From NCBI GenBank assembly GCA_036346405.1, contig CM070567.1, positions 40,901,470-40,965,469 of the forward strand: 64,000 nt of DNA, in the 5' to 3' direction. The position numbers were made by a program, and so were the translations under genes. Source of the DNA: Phyllostachys edulis. Lineage: Eukaryota > Streptophyta > Magnoliopsida > Poales > Poaceae. Positions 47,261 to 57,129 of the stretch are shown piece by piece. The notes beneath the pieces were generated by a model. The model was not told the origin of the DNA. It saw nothing but the letters and a program-made list of their open reading frames with translations, and made no database searches. Each line of letters begins with the position of its first letter. Position 1 is the stretch's first letter.

Positions 47261-47903
47261 ATCTCCCTCTTTTTGGTAATTGATGGCAACACAACTAATA
47301 TGTGAGAAATATTGTTTTGAATATACTCCTTGTTGTGAAATGAGTGTATATTCTTTTAATGACTTAACAATAAAATAATTCTTGCAATGAGCTCGAATGA
47401 GTTTAGATAATGATTTTCTTGTTAAAGCCAATTTAAAGAAAGCTCCCCTAAACATGTGCATATAAATGATAGAGAATCTTTGCAAGCACATGTAGAGTTT
47501 TTTTTTTAAATTTTGGCGGAGTTTCTTTTGCATGTTGGAACTTGAGGAAAATTGCAATAGTATAATATGACCATAATAGGGATTGCAATTTAAAGAATGA
47601 CATCAACATAATATTAACCATCAAGTTCAACAAGATAACAATAAAGCAACATAGGTTTAAACTATTACAAGCACATGAGCACATAGTCATAATAAGTTCA
47701 ACATTAATATATAACAATCATAACAATCCACATAGAGTATATATAATTGTATAAGTCTTGCTCCCCCTAAATCTTTCTCCTATGCTTCTCTTATTGCTTC
47801 TCCCCCTTTGGCATCAAAGTACCAAAAACATATCAAGCAGCTGGGTCCTGAGGAGGAAGAGTATCTGGAGCCTGAGGAGGAACAGTCTTTGGATCCCGAG
47901 GAG

Positions 47904-48632
47904 TCAGAGTCGGGCCTGAGGAGGAATAGTCAGAGCAAGTGAAGTGGAAGCCCCTAGAGGTGGAGGAGTGTTAGGTCGATGACGGCCAAAACGCTGAGGA
48001 GTGATCAAAAACTGCTCCATAGAATAAACACTCTCTGATAGGACAGCAATCCTGTTATGAGTCTCATTCTGGAGCTCGATCTGCACTGTCCTCATCTCTA
48101 GCTGAGTGTCCTTTAGCTCTTGCTGATTTAAGATAACTACTTGCAAATTGTTAAGAATCATTTGCTTATTATTAAGAATCTGTGCAAGTGTTACCTGACC
48201 TTCTGCAAGAGCATCCTCATGAGCAGCAGCCTCCCCTGGAGCATCAACACCTTGCTGACCCTGAATGGGAGAACCTTCTCGTGGCTTATATGCCTTATGG
48301 GGTGATCCCAAACCTCCATGGTATTCTATCTTGTTGAGGATCAAGGCCATAATATAGGGAGCATAATAAATTCTCTTGACCCTGTCATTCTTTGATGCAG
48401 CTATGCCCCTAATTATGACATCTACCACATCAAATTTCCTTCCATGCATGATGTTATTAATGATGTTCCAAGCATGCCCTCTCACTGCATCAAAGTTCTC
48501 ACTCTTGGGAAGGATGGTATGATTAATAATTCTATTAATCAAGCTAGGAATGGGCTGAAGACCATGTATCTTCCCTGGTGTATACCTGACAGTCTGATCA
48601 TAGAAGTCTATCCATGCAGGAGCTAGCAAGGT
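47904..48632 (-). pseudogene. Env-like ORF of Sirevirus-type element, 3' part
   Basis: About 240 codons on the minus strand, open from the hAT border to a stop near 47,904. It has motifs such as TPGKIHGLQPIPSLINRI and KIEYHGGLGSPHK, followed by a Gln/Leu-rich coiled-coil-like stretch and a Pro-rich tail. I recognise this as the extra ORF found downstream of pol in grass Sirevirus-type elements. Role unproven even in intact elements. The 5' part is at 53,145-53,844. Confidence 0.65.
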
Positions 48633-48649
48633 AGGCCTATTAGGGGTGT

Positions 48650-48795
48650 TCGTTCGGTTTTTTCGGTTTTGTTCGGTTCGGTATATACGGTAAATACAGT
48701 TTTGTTACTTCGGTAAATACGGTGTTTTTAAAAATACGGTTCGGTTTCGGTAAATCCCAATTTGTTTTGGTGTGGTATCGGTAAATACCATATTT
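48650..48795. repeat. hAT subterminal repeats, left end
   Basis: Many copies of TTCGGT(T/A) and GGTAAATACGG within 145 bp of the terminus. In Ac and other hAT elements, clustered subterminal motifs bind transposase. Inference by analogy. Confidence 0.7.
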
Positions 48796-49757
48796 ACCAA
48801 AGTTGAAGTGAATTGCGAACAACGACACGAATTGCGAATGACAAAGCAAGCAGCATTCGTGAACGGTGAGTGAGTCGGTGAAGATCAAAGCAAAGATCTG
48901 TCAGGCGACCTATGGTCTGGCTCAGGCCGGTCTGACCGCCTTTGCTTGTCGCTATCGGCTTGTCACAGACGCTCGCGCTTAGCCGGGTGGCCGTCTTCAT
49001 AGTTCTTTGCACGACCATTGATAGCACGCCTTGGTCAGTAGTGGGTGGTCAAGGTTGCACCGCATCAAGGCATTACTAGCCATTACCAAGCAACCAAGCA
49101 GTCAACTAGTCAAGCACCAAGCAGCAGCAGTCCAGCTCCAGCCGTCTAGGGCTCAGGCCTCACTGCGACACTGCCTTTGCCTCAGGCGTCTAGCAGACAA
49201 AGAAGGCGATGGCTACTCCAGTCTCCAACAATCCGGCAGATCCAAAGAAAGAAAGCGATCCAACAAAGAATCTTTGCGTGGAGATCACCAGAAAGAAGAC
49301 ACCGACCTGCGGCCACCGGCCAGCGCCAAGATTCCAATCTCAAGACCAGCGAGACGGTAAACTAGTAAACTAGACTGGTAGTTTACTAGTTTATCTTGTC
49401 ACGATGCCGAGATCGAAGTGTTGGCGCCGCCGAACAACTACGACATAGTATTCAGTATTCAGTGATTCAGTCTATTGATTCAACAGCAAGTACACTACTA
49501 CGCCATCAATCATTAACTACTACACCAGTAATTCAGTATTCAGTCCATTGATTCAACAGCAAGTTGGCAAGGATTAAGGAAATACAAAGTAATAACCATT
49601 AACTAGCAAGCATGCTCATAGTAATTTAGTCCATAGTTCGAAACTTCAGTTCAATATCCAAAATATCCAACAGTCCAAATAGCAAATAAACAATTACAAA
49701 AGATTACTCATATTACGGTCTACATAGTCCAATTTCATAGTTCTTCAAGCATCAAAG

Positions 49758-52073
49758 TTAAATACCAAAGTCCGAGGAGAAGACACTTGCTGTTGGAATA
49801 TCTTCCACATCGTCATCTTGGACCATCTCCCCGATACCTACATGACAATATCAATATGACACAAAAAGAAGATAATAAGTTGAGCATTTGTAATACTCAT
49901 AAATAGAAATATGATGCCTAGACTTATAGTACCTTCAAATTGAGATAGATCCGCTAGATCGGCTTCAACATTTATACGCTTTGAACCACGCAACCAATCT
50001 TGTGCACATATCAAGCATTGGAGTGTTAATGGAGACAAGGAGCTTCTAAAATCATCGAGAACACGACCACTAGTACTAAAAGCTGATTCAGAAGCAACAG
50101 TTGATATGGCGATTGCTAATATATCACTAGCCATGCGTGAAAGGACAGGAAAACGAGGTGAACTGCATTTCCACCAAGAGAGAATGTCAAAACCTTTAAC
50201 ATCATCTTCGGTATCTTCGGCAAGGTACTTGTCCAATTCAGATTTGCCACCACTAGAAACTTTCATTCTCTTGTTGTATAAAGACCTCATTATATTTGTA
50301 GAATCAGATTTTGAATGCTCAGTAGCACTACCACTAGTTTGTGATTGTGATGAAGCTTGTCCATCACATTGGCTTCCAACTTGAGGAGAATACAAATTCT
50401 TGTATTCTTTAAAAAGATCTAAGAATGCCTTGAGAGCCTTGTCCCATATCTTGTCACCTTTAATCTGGCCATATGTCGAGTTGATAATATCGTGCAAATA
50501 ATCAGATTGTTTGGTCCTTGCATAAACATTAAACAAAAGTAAGATTAGTCAGTGATAAAATAACTAGATTGGCGATATCTTGATAAAATACACAAAAAAG
50601 GAAAAAGCGTGCACCTAGGATCAAGCATTGCAACAATAAAAATTAAATCATTCATCTTCTCAGGATCCCCCCAATACTTATCATATTTTTTCTTCATGCC
50701 AGCAGCCATGTGTTTGAAGATATCATGATTATCATCATCCTCACGTTGACTCAAATTGAACAATAAATAATTAACACCAGCAATATCTTCAAAGAAAGTG
50801 TTGGAAGTAACATACTTCGTGCTACAAACTTTTTCTGTAAGGTCGAAGAAATGTTTTAGAAAGACCTTGAATTCATTTGCAAACACCCAATCATTATGTT
50901 TTGGAACCCCATTCACAACCAATTCTGTCTTGTACGAGGGGCCCTAGAGTTCAAGCCTTTCAAATGCCTTCTCAAAACCCACGGCACTCTCTAACATAAG
51001 ATATGTTGAGTTCCATCGAGTGCACACGTCAAGAGACACCAAACCTTTTTCTTCCACCTTGCTGATTTGCACACATTTCTTGAAGTTATTCATTCTTGTA
51101 GGGGAGCTTCTCACATATTTGATAGCACTATGAATACGGGAAATATAAGGAGCCATTGTCTTCAACCCATCTTGCACCACAAGATTCATAATATGAGCTA
51201 CACATCTCATGTGAAGATGTCTACCTTTTGCAAAAGTAGCACCACGATTTCACAAAGAACTCCTCATGTAGCCTATAGCACCATCATTTGAACTAGCACT
51301 ATCTACAGTGATAGTGCACATATTCTCAATACCCTACTCAAGCAAGCATTTATCTAGTGCTTTCCTGATGTCTTCCCCTTTGTGGCTGTCTACCAAACAG
51401 AAGCTAAGGATTTTTTTTTTGTTAAGTTGCCAATTGCTATAAATGTAATGTGCAGTGAGAACCATGTAATTTTGAAGAGTTGAAGATGTCCATGTGTCGG
51501 TTGTGAGGCTAACTGTTTGATGAAAACCCTTAAAATATTTCTGTAGTTTTGCTTTCTCATCTTCATAAAGGCATAGAATATCTCTATACATTGTTATCCT
51601 AGATGGAACTTTGAACCGAGGACAAGCTTTGGAAATGAAGTCCTTAAAACCTTCTTTTCTGGAAATATAAAAGGCAGCTCATCTATAATTATCATGCGAG
51701 TAAATGCTGCCCTAACTTCTTCAGCATTGTATTGCCAAGGAACTACACAACTACTTCCATCTGCACTACGTTGGTAGCTTAGTTGAGTTTGATTATTGCT
51801 CCTATCAGGATGCATCTTACAATATTTTGCATGAGAGACCAGTGAGGAGGTACCGTTCTTTTGCGAATCACATTTGAGCACCCGAGAGATATAATTGCAC
51901 TTAGCCTTGTTTCGATCATCTTCAAGTCGTGTGAAGTGGCTCCATATCTCCGATCTGGAGCTCATTTGTTTGTTGCCAGTGTTTAGGACTTGATTGGGCC
52001 CAACAGCTTCATCAATGCCCACGTTAAATGACCCAGCAACAGGAAGAATCTCTATATCATCAGACTCAGACAT
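49758..52073 (-). pseudogene. hAT transposase with BED zinc finger and hATC domain, broken
   Basis: Minus strand. Probable start MSESDDIEILP near 52,073. BED-type finger about 51,800-51,960 (EIWSHFTRLEDD ... CNYISRVLKC ... LVSHAKYC). Catalytic core with TTDTWTS (about 51,490), CVAHIMNLVV (about 51,190) and DVCTRWNSTYLML. C-terminal dimerisation domain 49,930-50,300 with FPVLSRMASDILAIAISTVA and SESAFSTSGRVLDD. Two introns with GT-AG borders appear intact: about 50,523-50,611 and 49,838-49,932. The final short exon (49,758-49,837) ends VFSSDFGI-stop. A frameshift near 51,595 and in-frame stops near 51,333, 51,250 and 50,944 inactivate it. Confidence 0.9.
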
Positions 52074-52964
52074 CTGAAATTTACATTGCAGTGAATCAGT
52101 GATTAGCAATTTAGTGATTGACAGTGGACAGTATGATCCTATATCATCATCACAGCAAACAACGTAGCAATTGACAGTGATTGACAAAGAAATTTACATT
52201 GCATGATCCTATTGACTCCATTGTTGGTAAAAATTGCACGATCCAGACTTCCAATGCAAGTGTGCACTGTGCAACCCTAAATCCCTCGATCTGTAAAATC
52301 CGACAACCATCAATCCATCTCCATCAGGGCTCACGCACCACATCAGCCATCAAGGCATCAATGATTCATCAAAGATTGAAAGATCAAACCATGAAGGATT
52401 TAAGGGGGACTGGGGGAGGTCAGAGCCTCATTAGTGAGTTACCTTGGAACTTGGAAGTGGAACCGGGGGGCGGGGGAGGCCCGGGCGCCGTCGGCCGTCG
52501 CGGCGGTCCGTGGAGGACCTGGAGATGGAGGGCAGGCAGACAGCAGGAGGGTGGATCAAGGAGGACCGTGTGAGCAGGCCGAGTGCGTCGGTACTGCTCA
52601 TCGAGTGGAGGCAGAGCCCCAGAGGCACGGAGGCCGAAGGGCCGGAGCCCGGATCCAGAGGCGCTGAGGCAAAGAGGAAGAGGGAGAGTCAGAGAGCCGA
52701 CGAGCCGCCGTCCACCGCCACCCCACTCGCCAGTCGCCGCCACTCTAGTCTCTCCACCCTCTCTCCAGTCTCCAGATGCTAGGGACTTAGCCACTTAGGG
52801 TTAGCAGCTGGGGGGAAGACCGAAAGAACTAGGGAGAAATGGCCGGCTTTGAGTCTCTGAGATTGGCCGGATGGGCCGCCCCGAGCCAAGCGGCCGAGCC
52901 TGAGCGCCAGCGGAGCGGCGTCGAACCACCGAATCAGCTACACGTGTGCGGAAAAAGAGGAGCG

Positions 52965-53115
52965 TTTCGGTTTTTTTCGGTTTTCAGCCGGTGTTTACCG
53001 AAAAAACCGAAATCCCAAAAAACCTAAATTTCAAAAACCGTACCGAAAACCGAAAATCGGTCAAACCGAGTTGACCGGTTCAGTTCGGTGTATTCGGTAC
53101 GTTTTTTTCGATTCA
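52965..53115. repeat. hAT subterminal repeats, right end
   Basis: Clustered TTCGGTTTTTTCGG, CCGAAAACCGAAAA and related motifs, the counterpart of 48,650-48,795. Confidence 0.7.
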
Positions 53116-53144
53116 GTTTTGAAATGAACAGCCCTAAGGCCTGT

Positions 53145-53844
53145 CATAGAGTTTCTCCCACTTGCCAAATGGAGTTCTCAAAACACGCTCAAAATCTTCT
53201 TTGGTGCACTCCACATATCTGGTCACTGTCACCCATTTCATCTTTGAAAAATCATGGGAGATATGCAAAGTGGCATAAAACTGTCTCACGATCTCCTCAT
53301 CGTAGTCATTCTTTAGGGCTATGAGATCATGAAGTTCGACTTGCTGAAAAAGTCGATACACACCATTGTACTTGTCCAAAGTGTTGATGTGCTGCCACTT
53401 GATCCACTTATGATCAGCAAACTTTCAGTTGGGTCCATAAAGCTGCTCATAGATTTGTTCCTGAATCTTATTGTGGAACCTTGGATTTATGGAGTTTGAA
53501 GGAAAGAAATACTGATTGATGTGTCGCATAATGGCATAATCATCAGCAGAGATAATCCTCAAATCAGTTTGAGGCTCTTTTGGCTCTCCCATCTCCTCAT
53601 CTAATTGTGCTTGAACCTTTGTACCTGTCTCAGAATCAGACTCAGGTTCTGACTCAGTATGGGATGAGCTATCCTCAGGTTCAGGGTCATTGACTGCAAG
53701 TCCTTTGCCTTTGTCTTGCACTTCCTTTAGGCAAACCTCTCGATTTCCTTGAGTCAGAGCTGTAGGAGGTTGAGAGGAAGAAGACTGTCCTCTGGGCGAT
53801 CCCTGTGACTTGCGAGTCATGATTCTTGTCCTAGGCATCTTCAC
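53145..53844 (-). pseudogene. Env-like ORF of Sirevirus-type element, 5' part
   Basis: Starts MPRTRIMTRKSQGSPRG (53,838), then a Ser/Glu-rich acidic stretch and an INQYFFPSNSINPRF motif. A stop/frameshift near 53,380-53,425 separates it from 53,145-53,379 (FSKMKWVTVTRYVECTKED), which runs into the hAT insertion. The reading frame on the two sides of the hAT is compatible if one target-site copy is counted. Confidence 0.65.
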
Positions 53845-54491
53845 ACAGAGAGGATATGTTACAAGGAGTTCAAATGATCAAACAAAATAGAATTAATTTT
53901 GAATGGAATGACATTTCTATTCTATCAAGAAAATCGGTAGTACCGCCATTCTTTGGGCGGTAGTACCAGGATCCGGTAGTACCACTGTTGTTAGGCCGGT
54001 ACGACCGCATCGCGGTAGTACCGTTTTTCCAAACTGAGTTCTAGGGCTGATTTAGATTGAGATTTTTGATGTTTCTTATGGAGTAAATCCATGGAATGGA
54101 TGTGTAAACATCATAAAACACCAATTTTGTCAATTTTGCCCAACAAGAACCACAAAAATCATCTACATTCAAGATTAACCCTAAATATGAGACCTAGGAT
54201 TCCAAAAATTAGGTAAAACAAAGATCAAAGAGGGTTTTACCTTGATAATTGAAGGAGTGAAACCCTAAAGATGCAAGGAATCAACAGAAATCAACAAAAA
54301 TCCGAAGAACTATGAAGATTTTCCAAGAGGGTTTGGAGTTCTTCGGGGGTGGAGAGAGAGAGAGGCCGAGAGAGAATGGGAAACGGTCGAACCATTTGGG
54401 GGTTAAAGGGCATGAGGTAAAGAGAAACCGCAAGGAGTTAATGCCCTTTTACCAACCGACGCGGTAGTTCTGCTTCTTGACCGCTGGTAGT
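53845..54491 (-). other. Spacer of Sirevirus-type element between pol and env-like ORF
   Basis: AT-rich, with GGTAGTACCGC-type motifs at 53,935-54,025 and 54,460-54,490. It continues beyond the solo LTR at 56,837. No gene. Confidence 0.5.
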
Positions 54492-54860
54492 TGTCACACC
54501 TCGGGTAACAACCCCCAGGACCTCCTGTGCAAACCGGACTAGTCCCATGATCAGTGGCTAGTCCGCACAGAACTAACAACGATGTGATCACAACCATACA
54601 ACAAACTATAGAAGAAGCAGAAAAATTAACAATAAAACAGCAAAAGACCTTATGGTCAAACCTTTTTACAGAGGCGCCACGTAGGGCTACAACACAGCGG
54701 AAAAGCAAAGCAACACGTGGAGGCCATTCGACATGCCCACAGGTAATCGAGTGGAGGACGTCCTAGCACGCAAGGTCTTCAAAGACCTCCTCTTCATAGA
54801 GCTTGGAGCTCCCTGGGACGTCTTCCTCAGTTGTTGATCAACCAGAGGGCACAAAGCTGT

Positions 54861-54880
54861 GAGTACTTTTGAATGTACTC
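54861..54880 (-). promoter_or_regulatory. Conserved LTR hairpin
   Basis: GAGTAC-ttttgaat-GTACTC, perfect 6-bp stem with an 8-base loop. Confidence 0.45.
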
Positions 54881-55169
54881 AGCAAGCCGTAGGAAAATGT
54901 ATGCAAATATTATTCATGCAAGGCTTGACAAGGAGGTCTTTATGGTTACTTTGCAGAAAGCAAAATTGACTTGAAATACAGTAAGTAGATTGCAAAGCAC
55001 AAGTTGAAAGATTAGTACATAAGTAAGCAAGTTTTCTTTGAGAACAGCTCGTGACCACCCTGGCCACTTCCCAGACCACTCGTGAGCACCCAGCTCATGA
55101 GCCAGACCACTCGGAACCAACCACGACAACCTCTTTTTGAGAAAAACTACCCTTTACGTGAAATCACCA

Positions 55170-55245
55170 AGCATGTCCATAACCGAGGACACGGCTATTT
55201 GAATAGATTTACACTCTGCAGAGGTTGTACAGCTTTACCCACAAG
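55170..55245 (-). promoter_or_regulatory. Conserved LTR block, CTATTTGAATAG
   Basis: GCATGTCCAT ... CTATTTGAATAG (55,195-55,206) ... ACTCTGCAGAGGTTGTACAG, closely matching 1336-1412. Confidence 0.5.
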
Positions 55246-56099
55246 ACACGACCTCTCTAGTTTGTTTGGCACCTGTTGATGCCCCTGCTCACTACCTTGG
55301 GTAAGCATGCTAGAGCATGTGACAAGGCCTTTACAAGGTTCTGCTTTGACTCGGTTCCGCTCGCTAAGGTTTCGCCTTACTGGCCCCCTCTTGCACCATT
55401 TCCAACCCTAACAGAACCGACTCAAAGCATTGCCAATTAGTTGCCCAGGTCCACCCCCAGTATGGACTTGTGGTCGCACGGTATGGCCCGGATCAATGGC
55501 TTACAAGGTCAAGTCCTTAGTGGTTGCTCAAGCGAGACCTCCTCATACCAGTGTGCTTAAAGCACCCCCTTTACTGAATGAAGATGAATAAGGAACGGTG
55601 GAGGTCCAACGCAAGATACGACTACTCAACGGGGTCGAAGGAGAACAGGGCAGGGAGAACTGGGCGAGAGCAAGAGAGTTGGGTGAGGCTAAAGGAGATG
55701 AAAGATGACTGCTCAGGCCTTTATAGCCCGGAGACGAGGAGAGTCGTTGAGACTCGGAGGCACACAAGTTAAAGGGTAGGTGAAGGAGAAGATAGGGGCA
55801 AGCAAGGGATGATACAAGAGGGGAAAACGGCATCATAGACGCGACAAAGATTTAATGCAACAGTATCAAAGATTTAATGCTTGAAAGGCTTTTTCGCCGC
55901 CAGCCAGATTATGCGACGAGAGGAAGAAAAAGGTGATTAGGGCTGATAGGTGGGACCAGTCAAAACACGGGAGGATGGTCCAACCAAAAGGGAGGTCGTG
56001 GCCCAAAGGGGAGGTCATGACCCAAAGGGTGGTCGTGACCCAAGGGGTAGTCGCGGCCAAAGAGAAGGTCCTGAGGAGGAGGTCCTGAGGATACGTCAA

Positions 56100-56480
56100 A
56101 AAGGGTAGGAGGTCGTGACCAAAGGGAGGTCGCGACAAAACGACAAAAGGGGGAGAAGGTCGTGACCAAAGGGGTGGTCGTGACAAAATGACAAAAGGGG
56201 AAGGAGGTCGTGACCAAAGGGAGGTCGCGACAAAATGACAAAAGGGGGAGGAGGTCGTGACCAAAGGGGTGGTCGCGACAAAAACGACAAAAGGGGAGGA
56301 GGTCGTGACCAAATGGGTGGTCGCGACAAAACGACAAAAGGGGGAGGAGGTCATGACCAAAGGGAGATCACGACAAAATGACAAAAGGGGGAGGAGATCG
56401 TGACCAAAGGGGTGGTCGCGAAAAAACGACAAAAGGGGGAGGAGGTCGTGACCAAAGGGGTGGTCGCGGCCCAAGAGGGT
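56100..56480. repeat. Tandem array of about 47-48 bp with GGTCGTGACC / GGTCGCGAC cores
   Basis: About eight units (starts near 56,111, 56,158, 56,206, 56,253 and onward), each with GGAGGTCGTGACCAAAGG, GGTCGCGACAAAA and CGACAAAAGGGG. More degenerate units extend to 55,980 and 56,620. It lies upstream of the LTR TATA box in LTR sense. Confidence 0.8.
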
Positions 56481-57129
56481 GGTCTCTGCAAAAAGACCAA
56501 GAGGGTGGTCTTGACACGAGGGGTGGTCATAGCAAGTCTCCAGAACCACCCGGAGGTCTAGGACAAAGGGGGAGGTCCAAACGAGAGGGAGGTCTGGACC
56601 TAAGGGGAGGTCCAAATGGAAGGGAGCACGGAGCGAACAGAGAAAGAGAAACCAACACCAGAGATGTCCAACAACTCGAAACAAACCCAACTCTTGGATT
56701 AGTTGAAGTTTGATTTAGTCATATTAAACGCTTTTAATTCCAAAATCTCAAGTTAAGCTTTTGAACTCTCATCAAAACCAAATGGTTCTTTTTATTTTGA
56801 AAATCTCAGAAAACCTAGAAAATTTGGGATGTTACAGTAGTACCGCCAAGCGGTAGTACCGTGGTTATAGCGCCGGTAGTACCGCACTGCGGTCATACCG
56901 CGCTTAACCCGCCGGTAGTTCCGATTATCTTGGAACTTCAAAAAATGACTTTGGATTTGAGAAAAATGCAAATGATCCTTAGTTTTGCACTCAAATAAAT
57001 ATCATTTAGGATCATTATGCATTGAATAGACTAATGTCTATCTAAGAATATAATTTTTATGAACATAATAATCTTTAATAATTATTTTGAAAATATTTTC
57101 ATAAAATGTTTCAAATAATACCAAATGAA

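Larger units (their letters stand above)
48641..53136 (-). mobile_element. hAT DNA transposon, 4.5 kb, in the env-like ORF
   Basis: Imperfect terminal inverted repeats (TAGGGGTGTTCGTT at 48,641; TAGGGCTGTTCATT inward from 53,136) and an 8-bp target duplication AGGCCTAT / AGGCCTGT (48,633-48,640 and 53,137-53,144, one mismatch), both hAT hallmarks. Subterminal regions are full of TTCGGTTTT / CGGTAAATAC repeats. The interior encodes a minus-strand transposase with BED finger and C-terminal dimerisation domain, plus a GC-rich 5' leader (52,430-52,760). Confidence 0.95.
54492..56836 (-). repeat. 2.35-kb solo LTR (Gypsy-type)
   Basis: Minus strand TGTAACATCCC...GAGGTGTGACA, flanked by a perfect 5-bp duplication GTAGT (54,487-54,491 and 56,837-56,841). 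It contains the hairpin (54,861-54,880), the palindromic block (55,170-55,245, CTATTTGAATAG), a TATA box (CTATAAAGGCC, 55,718-55,728) and a repeat array upstream of it in LTR sense (55,980-56,620). No internal region, hence solo. The ORF at 55,866-56,690 is a reading of the repeats. Confidence 0.9.

Noticed and set aside
56100..56480. Possible CRISPR-like array
   Set aside because: Units are contiguous tandem repeats without unique spacers, in plant DNA.
55866..56713. 274-codon repetitive ORF and its antisense partner
   Set aside because: It reads through the 47-48 bp GGTCGTGACC array of a solo LTR; no start context or homology, and the frame is maintained only by the repeats.
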